NCBI GenBank assembly: GCA_037349105.1
Contig: JAYJMM010000100.1
Span: 1,458,501-1,522,500 of the forward strand
DNA: 64,000 nucleotides
From: Limnomonas spitsbergensis
Lineage: Eukaryota > Chlorophyta > Chlorophyceae > Chlamydomonadales
Reading direction: 5' to 3'
Numbering within the stretch: the first letter of the stretch is position 1; every line of letters begins with the position of its first letter. The translations under genes were made by a program, and so were the position numbers. Of this stretch, positions 36,441-47,700 are shown one piece after another. Below the pieces are notes generated by a model that saw only the letters and a program-made list of their open reading frames with translations, searched no databases and was not told the origin of the DNA.

Positions 36441-39400
36441 TGCTGCTTGTGCCTCTGGCAGCCCTTCCCCGGGCAGCAGCGACAGCACTTGCGGTGCGGG
36501 CATGCACGTGCCGCCGCGTCGCCGCAACTGCACGGGAACGCGGCCGTCGCTGCTGATGTGCCATTGCGGCGGCTTGTCCCCGCCACCGCCCCCACCCCAA
36601 CGCCAACTCTCGCCCCCACCCCTGCACCCACTGTCGCCCCCGCTCCTACCCTTGCCCCCACCCCGTAACCGAAACCCGCCGCCACAGCAGGCATCCCCCC
36701 TGGAAGCACTGCCACCCACCGCTGCTCCTGCTGCTGTATCTGAGACAAAGAAGGCTTAAAATAAAGCGGCGGCCGCTGCTCCTGCTGCTGGTGAGTGCCC
36801 CGTAGAAAACCGATCCCCAGCCTGTACGGATTAGCCGCCTGGACAACCGTCCTGCCTGCCCGTCCCCCCCCTCCGCCGCCGCCGAAACCACCCACGCCCC
36901 CACCAGGGAGGCAACTCCCCGCTCTGTACGCACCGTCAGCATTCCCAGGAGGAGCCACACCCGCTCCACTACCGCCAAAATCGCCCACGCCTCCTCCCCG
37001 AAGCCTCGATCGCGCCCACTCCTCCTCGGATCCAAGCATATAATCCCGGCCCGAAAACTGCGCGCTCCACGCTGCTTGGTTGCCGGCCCTTGTGTCAAAA
37101 GCCTGGTTCCCTGCTCCGCCGCCGGCCCGCACATCCACAGCACGGTCCTGTGCCCTGCTGCTGCCGCCACCCCGTGGGTCTCCACTCTGGTTCTGTCCTC
37201 CTCCACCGGCCCGCGCATCCGAAGTTTGTTTCCACACGCTGCTCCCGGCCAGCGCATCTAGACCCCGGCTCCGCGCCCCATGGCACCCGGCCTTAGTTTC
37301 TGGACCTTGGTTCCGCACCCCCCCTTGGCCGGCCCAGGCATCTGGCACTTGCTCATGCGCTCTGCTGCCTCCGGCCCGTGTGTCTGGGGGCTGGCAGGGT
37401 TGTGCTGGTTGCTGATGTCCAACGGTGTTTGCGTTCATGTCCCGAGCCTGAGGTGCATGAGACATGAAGTACAGTGGTGCACTTAGAGCATTCTTAGAGG
37501 TGCATGTAGAATGAAGTACACACGTACCATTATCAGAGGTGCATGCGGCATGAAGCACACTTAGAGCATTCTTAGAGGTGTATGCAGAATGAAGTACACA
37601 CGTACAATTCTAAGAGGTGCGTGCATCATAAAGTACACACATACCGTTCTAAGATGTGCATGTAACATAAAGTACACACGTACCATTATAAGAGGTGCCT
37701 GCAGCATGAAGGACATTAAGAGCATACCTTGAACACTACAAACTTGGCCTGTATGAGAAAAGTTTACCCTAAACCCTACAGATTACAAACACAGCATGTG
37801 TGGGCAAACGCAAATCCGTGGTTAGGGAAGAATGAGATAGATCACTACAGCAAGAATACCGGGATGTAATGCAGTACACAGCACTGCACTGTAGTGCCCT
37901 GAATCGTAGTACACTGCAGAATACCGTAGGACAGTGTCCTGCATCATAGAACACTGCATTACAGTACACTGCACTGCATTGTATTACATTGTAGTACACC
38001 CTGATGCACTGCACTGAAGTGTAGTGCACTGTACCTGCATGGGCGCCCGTCCAGATGGAAGTGTAAAGCGCTCGCCACACCGCTCGCTGTCCCGCCCCCC
38101 GCTCGCCCACTCCCCTTGGCCGTTCCACTCTTCACGATCGCTCTCCTCCTCCCCAATCTCCTCCTCATCATCATCATCTGATGAGATGATCACCACATCG
38201 CTATCACACTCCGAGTCACTCTCATCACTCTTATCACTGTCCCGAACAGAATCCGAAGAGCATGACGTATCGTCCTCCGAAGCCGTCTTGGAGCCCTCCT
38301 CAAACTCATCCCCGGAAGAATGTAGGTCAGCCTCCAGTTCCTCGGCAGCCCACGCCTGGCTCCGCTGCCGCACGTCCGTCCCCTCCGCAGCCCGCAGCTG
38401 GGCAACTGTCCCGTCCGCGGCTGGCCGCCGCACGCCCGCTTCAACCGCAGCCTGCCGCCGCACGCCCATCTTCTTACCCGCCGGCTGTCGCGCCCCGCCC
38501 GTTCTACCCGCCGCCGCCTGCCGCACCCCACCCGTCATACTGGCCACCCGTGGCGCCTCGCCGGCGGCCACGGCGCGGAACGTGGAGCGTGACCGCTTGG
38601 GCCTCTTGGCAGCGCGTCCCCGGCCTCCCTGCAGATCAATGTTGCGCATTCAAGCCATGATTCAGACATCCTGGAAACGGTCGCTTTGGGGTCAAGGCAG
38701 CTGAATCTGCCTTGAAATTACAGTGGCTGAAACTCAGCTACGTAATTCAGCCACCGTATCGACCGAAATCAGCAAAACACCTAATTGTATGGGTCCCATC
38801 GTGTATCCTGGAGGCCTAGATTTCAAATGCTGGCAGGCCCTCGCCTCCTGAACAATCACACCATAACTCAGATATCTTGTGAGCCCGTTACCACAAGGTC
38901 CTTTGGCAGAAGTACCTGAATTTGCCTTGAAATTACGGTGGCTGAAACTCAGCTACGTGTCTCGCACAGCCCTGACCAGTTCCGGATGCAAAATCCTAAG
39001 CCATTCACCCTTTTCCCCAACCGCTGCTAAGCGGCCAGCACAGCCCTGGCCTCATCCCCTCTCGTGTGCTTCTCATCCAATGCTATGCATCTGAGAGATT
39101 CATCAAACCACAGTTCAGGATCCCAAACCCTTAGCCCCTGCCCACCTGCCGAGCGGCCCGTACCGCCCTGGCCTCATCTCCTCTCGCGTGCTTCTCATCC
39201 AAAGCAATGCGCCGGAGGGACTCATCCGGCCATATCCTACGCTTCACACGCTGACCCTGGCACACGCGATACCTGTTATGGGTTTAGGGTTCACATATTT
39301 AGGAGCACCGTACCTGAAAAAGGTTAAGGATTCACATATTTAGGAGCACCGTACCTGAAAAAGATTAAGGATTCAGATATCTAGGAGCACCGTACCTGAA

Positions 39401-42400
39401 AAAGGTTAAGGGTTCACATATTTAGGAGCACCGTACCTGAAAAAGGCTAAGGATTCAGATATCTAGGAGCACCGTACCTGAAAAGGGTTCAGGGTTCAGG
39501 TATTTATGTTTTCAAGAGCACGCTACCTGAGGGGTGTGACCAGTGTTCAGCCGTAAAGAGTCTAGGGTTTACAACATAGGGTTTAGGATGATGGTATAGG
39601 GTTGAAGTTTGAGAAGCAAAGTACCTGAAAATATTAGTATGTAAGGACTGAAAATATTAGTCCTTACAGGTTATAGGGTTAAGGGTTCAGACAAGGTTGC
39701 TCATTCAACGCAGCACGTCTGAAGGATTCATCCACATTCTGTCCCCTTCCTCCATGCTCCCCTTCCTCCTGCTCACTGGCAGGTTCTCTCCCTTATTCAG
39801 CATTGAGTTCAGCGCCTGCTCGAGCTGACCTGCCCTGCCCTACACCCAACCGCGCCCTCCCCTCCCCTCCTCTCCCTCCTACTCGAAAGTTCCTTCCCTT
39901 GATCAGCATGGAGTCAAGGGCCTGCTTAGGCCAAACCCTGCACCCACACAACCTGCCCTACCCTCCACACCTCCAGTCCCTCACAGCTCACTGTCCTGCC
40001 CCTCCCCCCTCCCCACTCTACCCTCTCCCTCTCCCGCTCACTCACAAGTTCCTTCCCTTGATCAGCATGGAGTCAAGGGCCTGCTTAGGCCAAACCCTGC
40101 ACCCACAAAACCTGCCCTGCCCTCCCACCTCCAGTCCCTCACAGCTCCCTGCCCTACCCTCCCCCCTCCCCACTCCACCTTCCACCCCCTCCCCTTCACT
40201 CACAAGTTCCTTCCTTTGATCAGCATCGAGTCCAGGGCCTGTTTTGGCCGCATCCCGTAACTCCACAGCACCTCCAAGGTGAAGGTGTGCTGTTGTTTCA
40301 GTGCGCCGTAGCTCTCCCGCACGACACGGCCTGCCACCGTGCGGTGACCTGAGTATGGAAAGTGTGGAAATGTGATAAACGTAACACATGTGGAGTAGGA
40401 CAGGGTATGTGGGGGAAATGTGGAGTGTGTGAACTCCGCTGCTTTGGAGCACCATAGCTCTCCCACATAACCTGTCAGGCCCCCGTGCGGGGACCTGAGT
40501 GTGGATGAATGTAGATGAGTGTGAAGGGTGTAGATTGGGACAGGGTGTGTGTAAAAGTGTGAAGTGTGCAGCTGCTGCTGCTTCAGGGCGCCGCATCCCT
40601 CTCTCATGATGCAGCCCGATCTCAGTGTGGATAATCAATACAAATAAATATGTGGGTGGATAAGGTGTGGAGAAGTGTGAAGAGTGTGAATCCTGATATG
40701 CTTAAAATGCCGTTGGTCTCCTACATGACACAGCCCGCCATTTTGTGTGATCTGTTGGGGTGGGTGAGGTGGAATGGGAAAGCATAAATGCCCAAGAGTG
40801 GAGTCAGCGGATCAAAACATGTTGTGTGGAAATGTGTGGACCGTTCAAACTGGGACATGTTGTGTGGAAAGTGTGGAGCGTGTGAATCAGGATGGATCAC
40901 AAGTTCAGGTTGAGTGGAGCATGTGCATGATAGCAGATCGAGTGAATACGTGTTAACCAGAGGTCTCGAATGTGTGAACGGGGACAGTGGGTGGTAACAT
41001 TTAGCAAGAAAGTCATTAGCCCTACCACTCCCCCTTGCAACCGTCCTCAACGACCCGCCCGCTGTTTGAACATCACCGTGTCACCCTCACACACGTCACC
41101 TCACCCCCTATGCTATTGCTCACTCTACCCACACCATCCGTCCCACCACCACTCAATCACCCCACCCTAACATTCAAATATTATACCACCCACCCAGGCA
41201 CCCACCCTACCAACCTGCTCCACCACCCACCCGTGCACCCATCCTCAATGACCCGCTGTCTGAACATCACCGTGCCAACCTCACACACATCACATCACCC
41301 CCTAAGCAACCACTCACTCGAGCCCGAGAATCCGCCCCACCACTAAGTCACCCACCCCACCATTCACATGTCATGCCACTCACCCACCCTACCAACCTGC
41401 CCCACCACTCACCTTTGCACCTATCCTCAACGAACTGCTGCCTGAACATCACCGTGTCACCCTGTCAAACATCACCGACACAAACAGCTGATAACGAAGC
41501 TTTGGGGAACTGCAACCTCACCCCCAGCCCACAGACTCACACGTCCCACCACTCACCCACCCCACCACCCACTCATGCGTCCCACTACCCACCCGCCCTA
41601 CCACTCATCCTCACACCCGTCCTTAATGACCTGCTGTCTGAACAGTACTGTGTCACCCTGTCACACATCGCCTCACCCAATGCCACCACTCACTCACCTT
41701 ATCCACATTCACCTGTCCCACAACTCACCCACCTTGTCCACCACTCACTTGCCCTGCCCACCATTCACATGTCTCACCATTCACCCACATTGTCCACCAT
41801 TCACCTGTCCCACCACTCACTCACCTTGTCCACCATTCACTTGTCACACCACTCACTCGCCTTGTCCAGCATTCACCTGTCCCACCACTCACCCACCCAC
41901 CCCACCACTCACCCTTACGCCCTTCCTGAATGACCCGTTGTCTGAAAACCAACGTATCCCGTCAACACGCATCTCCGACACACATAGCCGAGAAATATAT
42001 ATCTGGGAATTGCCCCCCCTGTCCACCACTCCTCACGTGCCCCACCACTCCTCACGTGCCCCACCACTCCTCACGTGCCCCACCACTCCTCACGTGCCCC
42101 ACCACTCACTCACGTGCCCCACCACTCACCCTTGCATCCATCCTCAGTGACCCGCTGCCTGAACATGACCGTGTCGCCCTGGCACGCATCACCGACACAA
42201 ACAGCCAAGAACGAGGCCTCGGGGAACTGCCCTACCTCCACCACGACCCACCACCCACCTTGCTCACCATCCACCAGCCTCACCACTCACCCTTGCACCC
42301 ATCCTCAAAAACCCGCTGCCTGAACATGACCGTGTCGCCCTGGCACACGTCACCGACACAAACAGCCGAGAAAGAGGCCTCAGGGAACTGCACTCTCAGC

Positions 42401-44279
42401 CCTCCATTACGTTGAGAGACACCGCCGGTGCTCTTGGGTACATGATAGAACGCCTGGGGAAGGTTTGTGAAGGAGGTTTTGGAAACGTGGTTCGAAGTTT
42501 GTTGCCGTAAAGGAGGCCGCTGGGGAACTGCACCCTCACCTCCTGTGCCTGCCTTTCCTCTCCCCTCCCCCAGCTCCCCCCGCCTGCCTCCCTCCCTAGC
42601 TTACCTTGATCCTGTCGATCAGCTCCGTTTTGAGTCAGGTAGCCTTCACCCTCACCTCCTATGCCTGCCTTTACACTCCCCTCCCTGTCCCTGTCTTTTA
42701 CAGTTGTACCCTCTCTCCCCTTTCCTCTCCCCTCCCCCAGCTCCCCCCGCCTGCCTCCCTCCCTAGCTTACCTTGATCCTGTCGATCAGCTCCGTTTTGA
42801 GTCAGGTAGCCTTCACCCTCACCTCCTATGCCTGCCTTTTCTCTCCCCTCCCTGTCCCTGTCGTTTACAGTTGTACCCTCTCTCCCCTTTCCTCTCCCCT
42901 CCCCCAGCTCCCCCCGCCTGCCCCCCTCCCTAGCTTACCTTGATCCTGTCAATCAGCGCTATCTTGAGTCCGGTGGCTTTCAGACCGGCGCAGCGCAGAT
43001 AGCCTTGCAGCTGGACAACAGTGCACTTCCCCAGCTGCTCCTGCAGCTGTTGTTGTTGCTGCTGCTGCAGCTGCTGATGTTGTTGTTTTTGCTGCTGCTG
43101 CTGATGATGATGTTGGTGAAATGTTTGTTGCTGGTGGTACTGCTGCTGTTGCTGACCGTGTTGCTGCTGTTGGTGAAAAATGTGCTGCTGCAATCCCTGT
43201 TGCGACTGTTGTTGCTCCGTGATCAGCTGCAGTGCAGCTTCCACATGCCGCTGCCTAAGCAGATCAGCGGCAGAAGCACCGGCAGAGGCAAGAGCAGGAA
43301 CAGCAGCATCAGCAGCAGTCGGGCCAGTAGCAGAAACACCCAGCCGTAGCCCAGCCGCAGTTGGGGCTGCGGTGGCGGCGGCCGCCGCAGCAGCAGCAGC
43401 AAAAGCCAGCCGCAGTTCAGACACATTCGGAGCAGCGGTGGCATGAGCAGCATCAGGTGCCAATCGGCCTGATTTCGTCTGCAAGGGCGCATTGCGTGTG
43501 AAGAGGGCGACCAACACGGTGCACATTTTCTAAATGCTGTTGCAGCAGCAGCAATAGCAGCAGCAATGGCAGTAGCAGTAGCAGCGGCAAGAGCAAATTA
43601 AAAAACAATGGCAACAGCAAAAGCAATAGGAAAAGCAATAGCAGCAGCAGCAGCAGCAGCAGCAGCGATGCCAGTGTCTGGAGGTCAGGGGACCGGTCTC
43701 ACTGATTGTCAAGTCCAAGGAAATGAAAAAGTGTCTTGGCTCTGCTGCCGAGAGAGGCAAGCTTTCCTCCAGCTGATGCCGGGGCTTATATATCATGAAG
43801 CCCTTTGAACGGGATTCATGAACAAAATGTGATGTAAAAGGGCTTCGAGCATGCTGATGGGCGACATTGCAGGTGCATGCTGAGGTAAGCTGGTCTGCTG
43901 TCCTGCAGCTGGCATTTCTCTTTTGCTACCCTTTCTTTGCCATTTAAATGCTAGGGCGTGCTAACTTTTGATCTCTAGGTATCCTGATCACCTCGAGCGT
44001 AGCACCTCGCTTGGTTGGACCAGTAGCAGCTGTTACACGATTCCGTTTCCCCTCCTCTCGCTCGCTGTCAGCATCGGCGCGCTTGCGCTTCCCCCTGCTG
44101 CCACGTTGACACAGCAGCAATTCAAAATCCGCATCATGCTCTGCCTCGCTGTCGTCTTCTGTGCTGGATCCGAGTGAGATGGGGGAGGACGCAGTGCCGC
44201 GCCACGATGCTTGACACTCCGCTCTCCGGCTCAACCTGTCCAGATGCCGGTTAAGTTGCATCTCGTCCGAGCCACCCAA
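36441..44279 (-). CDS. SAP-domain protein related to plant SAP/CCCH proteins, 7 exons, 3' end not found
   Basis: Minus-strand exons: 43992-44279 (ATG), 42939-43478, 42291-42387, 40204-40348, 39146-39272, 38035-38628, 36441-37447; all phases agree (597 codons to the end of exon 6). Exon 1 is Ser/acidic then basic. Exon 2 has Ala- and Gln/His-rich tracts and ends with a SAP motif (LGKCTVVQLQGYLRCAGLKA, then LKIALIDRIK), a DNA/RNA-binding helix pair. Exons 3-5 form a conserved block: FPEASFSAVCVGDVCQGDTV, then GHRTVAGRVVRESYGALKQQ, HTFTLEVLWSYG, MLIKGRNLYRV and WPDESLRRIALDEKHARG. I associate this block, from memory, with plant zinc finger CCCH protein 62-like proteins. Exon 6 is basic then acidic (SSDDDDEEEIGEEE). 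Exon 7 is Gly-rich and ends in a Cys-rich cluster. A TAA at 36437-36439 would end the frame, but echoes of GCA/GTRA suggest a donor, so more exons are likely. Confidence 0.7.
37448..38034 (-). repeat. Intron 6 of the SAP gene: acceptor echoes and GTAGTACACTGC repeats
   Basis: 37448-37735 holds five to six units of about 55-62 bp with AGAGGTGCATGCAGCATGAAG and TACACACGTACCATT. On the minus strand each carries TTCATGYYGCATGCACCTC, like the true acceptor region TTCATGTCTCATGCACCTCAG at 37448-37468. 37860-38034 is a looser repeat of GTAGTACACTGCA near the donor of exon 38035-38628, whose intron begins GTACAGTGCACTACAC. Confidence 0.7.
38629..39145 (-). repeat. Intron 5 of the SAP gene with a donor-side echo
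   Basis: About 39010-39110 is a copy of the end of the exon at 39146-39272 (minus strand GATGAATCTCTCAGATGCATAGC, TTGGATGAGAAGCACACG, GGCCAGGGC); at the junction the copy has CAGCGG instead of CAGGTGG, so GT is lost. 38720-38760 and 38930-38975 share a TGAAACTCAGCTACGT segment. Confidence 0.7.
39273..40203 (-). repeat. Intron 4 of the SAP gene: acceptor echoes then donor echoes
   Basis: 39285-39560 holds five or more units of about 62 bp; on the minus strand each reads CTTTTTCAG then GTACGGTGCTCCT, resembling the true acceptor CCCATAACAG/GTATCGCGTGTGCC. 39690-40130 holds three to four copies of the end of exon 40204-40348: AAGTTCCTTCCCTTGATCAGC, ATGGAGTCAAGGGCCTGC, TTAGGCC on the plus strand near 40045, 39895 and 39785. 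The nearest copy keeps the donor (CTCACAAGTTCC). The two kinds of copy meet in mid-intron. Confidence 0.8.
40349..42290 (-). repeat. Intron 3 of the SAP gene: three acceptor and six donor echoes
   Basis: Acceptor side of exon 40204-40348: copies near 40495 (CACACTCAG then GTCCCCGCACGGGGGCC, GGGAGAGCTATGG), 40610 and 40730, each more diverged. Donor side of exon 42291-42387: copies near 42130-42250, 41935-42020, 41620-41700, 41415-41515, 41240-41290 and 41045-41100, each with CGACACGGTSATGTTCAGRCAGC-like sequence followed by GAGGATGGGTGCAAGGGTGAG or a decayed form. CACTCACCCAC simple repeats fill the gaps. These generate long spurious frames of Thr/Pro/His. Confidence 0.85.
42388..42938 (-). 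repeat. Intron 2 of the SAP gene: two donor echoes and one acceptor echo
   Basis: The end of exon 42939-43478 with donor (plus strand CTAGCTTACCTTGATCCTGTC then RATCAGC) is copied at about 42765-42815 and 42597-42647 in a 168 bp tandem repeat that includes the CCTCACCTCCTATGCCTGCC block. Both copies keep GTAAGCTAG. An acceptor-side copy of exon 42291-42387 (GGGTGCAG then TTCCCCAGCGGCCTC) lies at about 42505-42535. Confidence 0.85.
43479..43991 (-). other. Intron 1 of the SAP gene with CAG microsatellite
   Basis: 43540-43665 is a degenerate CAG/AGCAAT triplet repeat; 43640-43663 is pure CAG. The remainder shows no feature. The intron is bounded by donor GTGATC at 43991 and acceptor CCTTGCAG at 43479. 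Confidence 0.7.
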
Positions 44280-44701
44280 TTAATTTTTATGTTTGCTGAT
44301 CTGCCGTGCTTGGCTTCACTGTCCAGGAGATGCAGGGGACCTTCACTGTCGAAGGGGGGGCTCACCTGTAGCTACCTGCCTGTCCTTGGTCCGTTGTTCA
44401 ATTGCCCTTTCAGGGTTCAGGCGTCTCCATAACCCTGGATGGCCATATCTTGCAACGGGTTGAAGGACCTTTGCTCCCCCCACCGCCCTACCGTCCGCGA
44501 CGTAACAAATTTAGATTGAGTCCCTCCCCCCTTTTCATATTCTCTATCCTTCCTTGGGTGGTCCTTCCCCAATTTTTTACTTCCCCTTCCATCGAACTCG
44601 GTCCCGAACATTGCCTCCCCCACCGCCCTCAATCCCTTAGAGATCTGAGACGAAGCGCCGGTCTAGATATTTTAACCTTGACGGTATCACCAGCATACAC
44701 C
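44280..44701. promoter_or_regulatory. Shared divergent upstream region of the SAP gene and the cyclophilin gene
   Basis: 422 bp separate the two start codons, which point away from each other. The stretch has no satellite repeats, in contrast to the introns around it, and includes pyrimidine-rich sequence (44515-44590). No TATA box could be fixed. A plus-strand frame runs through it into the cyclophilin, but the family's N-terminus fits the ATG at 44702. Confidence 0.5.
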
Positions 44702-47700
44702 ATGGAGTCGCCGCTGGTCCAGATCGACACCGCGATGGGATCGTTCACCGTGGAGCTGTACTATAAGCACGCCCCGAAGAGCGTCAAAAACTTTCAAGAG
44801 CTAGCCAAGCGAGGCTACTACGACGGCACTATTGTGAGCAGGCATGGGGTGCAAACATACATGTATGCAAACGCATGCATATCGCAAGTGCTAGTGCCAT
44901 ACTTCTCATGCGCTGTATCTCGATTCCGTCACTGTTCATGGACTCAGTAAGAGAGGCTGCTTCGACGGCGCCATGGTGAGCTAGCATGACGTTGGCTCAT
45001 GCATGCACGTTCCTGGCATGCATCTTGCCGCTTCCCCTTCATATCCCGCAGGATCTATTCATGCACAAACGCAGGCACAAACATGCGCATCATTCAAAAT
45101 GCACGTTGCACACAGGCATGCATGCACCCTGCATGCATGTCACATGCATGCACTCCCCCCCCCTCTACCCCCATTGTTTCCCACCAATATTTACATGCAT
45201 GCATACAGACGGAGACATGAACCTTGCTCACATGCATGCAAGCATCAGGTATGCACGCTGCAAGCATGCATCTTTCGACCTGTCCTTCATGTCGATGTAA
45301 ATTTGGTTATTTGGTGCCCGCCATCGGCACGTCTGGCTCTAGACGAGCCATTGGCCATGCACATAACCTGGGCAACAATACACCTCACAGGATTTTAACA
45401 TGCAGAGATAAGCACACACACACACACACGCACGCACATGGACTCACCAGGCATGCGTGCATGTGTATACGCGCCTTTCACGCTTGCATCTGGCACACAC
45501 GCATACATGCGCCTTGCACGCTTGCATGATTTGTGCATGAATGAATAAGCACACAGTCACACACTTACATGCATTCATTACACACACACACATCTGTCTG
45601 CCTCCCCCTCATTGTCACTTGCAACTTGCACTAGGCCAGCTTTGGGGGACTGCTGTGCAGCGCAGCCACTGAGCCAAAGGGTACAAAAGCATGAACGGCC
45701 TCTGGTCGGCAGCCTCAACAACAGGCCATACTGCAACAGGAGTCCAGGACCCCTGTGGACCCTATTTGAACTGAAGTGACGCGCATTCAAAACAGCTGAT
45801 CTCCCCCTCACGCCCCACATCCCACGCATGTGCATAGCGAGGGAGTACCCCCTGGTTACCGAGGGCGGGGCTGCTTTACGCTGCTCACTGCCAAAACATC
45901 GGCACACCTTTAAACTCCATTTATACCAGACCTGCGTGTGAAAGTGTAGACGAGGTTTGAAAGTTCGGAGATGCACCGCAGCCTGCCATGCATTTACACC
46001 GCAGCCTGCCATGCATTTACACCGCAGCGTGCCATGCATTTACACCGCAGCGTGCCATGCATTTACACCGCAGCCTGCCATGCATTCACACCGCAGCGTG
46101 CAATGCATTTGCACCGCAACGCGCCATGCATTTACACCGCCGCGTGTCATGCATTTGCACCGCAACATGCCATGCATTTGCACCGCAGTCTGCCATGCAT
46201 TTGCACCGCAGTGTGCCATGCATTTGCACTGCACCGTGCCATGCATTTGCATCGCAGGATGCATTTGCACTGCAACGTGCCATGCATTTGCACCGCAGTG
46301 TGCCATGCATTTGCACTGCACCGTGCCATGCATTTGCATTGTAGGGTGCCATGCATTTGCACCGCAACGTGCCATGCATTTGCACCGCAGCATGCCATGC
46401 ATTTGACTGCAGCATGCCATGCATTTGCACCGCAGCGTGCCATGCATTTGCACCGCAGCGTGCCATGCATTTGCACTGCAGCGTGCCATGCATTTGCACT
46501 GCACCGTGTCATGCATTTACACCGCAGCGTGCCATGCATTTGACTCGCAGCATGCCCTGCATTTACACCGCAGCGTGCCATGCATTTACACCGCAGCGTG
46601 CCATGCATTTGCACCGCAGCGTGCCATGCATTTACACCGCAGCGTGCCATGCATTAACACCGCAGCGTGCCATGCATTTACACCGCAGCGTGCCATGCAT
46701 TTACACCGCAGCGTGCCATGCATTTACACCGCAGCGTGCCATGCACTTACAACGTAGCGTGCCATGCATTTACACCGCAGCGTGCTATGCATTTGCACCG
46801 CAGCGTGCCATGCACTTACAACGTAGCGTGCCATGCATTTGCACCGCAACACGCCATGTATTTGCACCTTATTTCTTCTCACCGTGCTCGTTTCACTCAG
46901 CCGCCCCTGGCTCATTGACAGCTACCTCGTTCCCGAACCTGTCTCCGCCCGATCACATCCCCGCGTAACCCTTCACCTTGACCTGTAGCCCCGCTGCCCC
47001 CGCAGTGCCATTGTATTATCTGGGATGTCACGATCTAATTTGGCAATCCTACTGGCACGGTAGCTCTCAGCTCGCTCAATGATGGCTCCTAAAGCCCCTC
47101 ATCCTAACCCTGAACCCTTCACCCTAACCCTAAACCCTGAGCCTAAATCACATCATTCGTGACTATTTAGTTCAAGCAGGCGATCCCACCGGCACAGCTG
47201 CCCAGTGCCCGCTCAACAATGGCTCCTAAACTCTTCACCCCAAACTCTTCACCTGGAGCTATTCACATGAAAACCTTCATCTGAAACCTCCATCTGCCAC
47301 CTTATTCTCTCCCGCTCCCGCACCTGCACCCGCCCGATCCCGTCCCGTTTGAACAGTGAACCTGAACCCTGACCCCGCTACCCCCCGCAGTGCCATCGCA
47401 TCATCCGAGACTTCATGATTCAAGCAGGCGACCCCACCGGCACCGGCCGCGGCGGCGAGTCGATCTTCGGCGACACTTTTGAAGATGAGATCACGCGGGA
47501 GCTCAAGCACACGGGCGCGGGCATCCTGAGCATGGCCAACGCAGGGCCGGATACCAATGGGAGTCAGGTGAGAGTGGACAGGAGATCCGAGGGGTAGGCT
47601 GGAGGGCGAGGGGCCTCAATACAGAGGGTCGAGTGAGCTGTCATCTTAAGCCTCTTCTCTCTTCACCCCTGTCTCCTAGTCTCACCTATGAGACAAACCT

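Noticed and set aside
45965..46970. His/Cys/Ala-rich proteins of 100-205 codons on both strands
   Set aside because: Artefacts of the 23 bp satellite in the cyclophilin intron.
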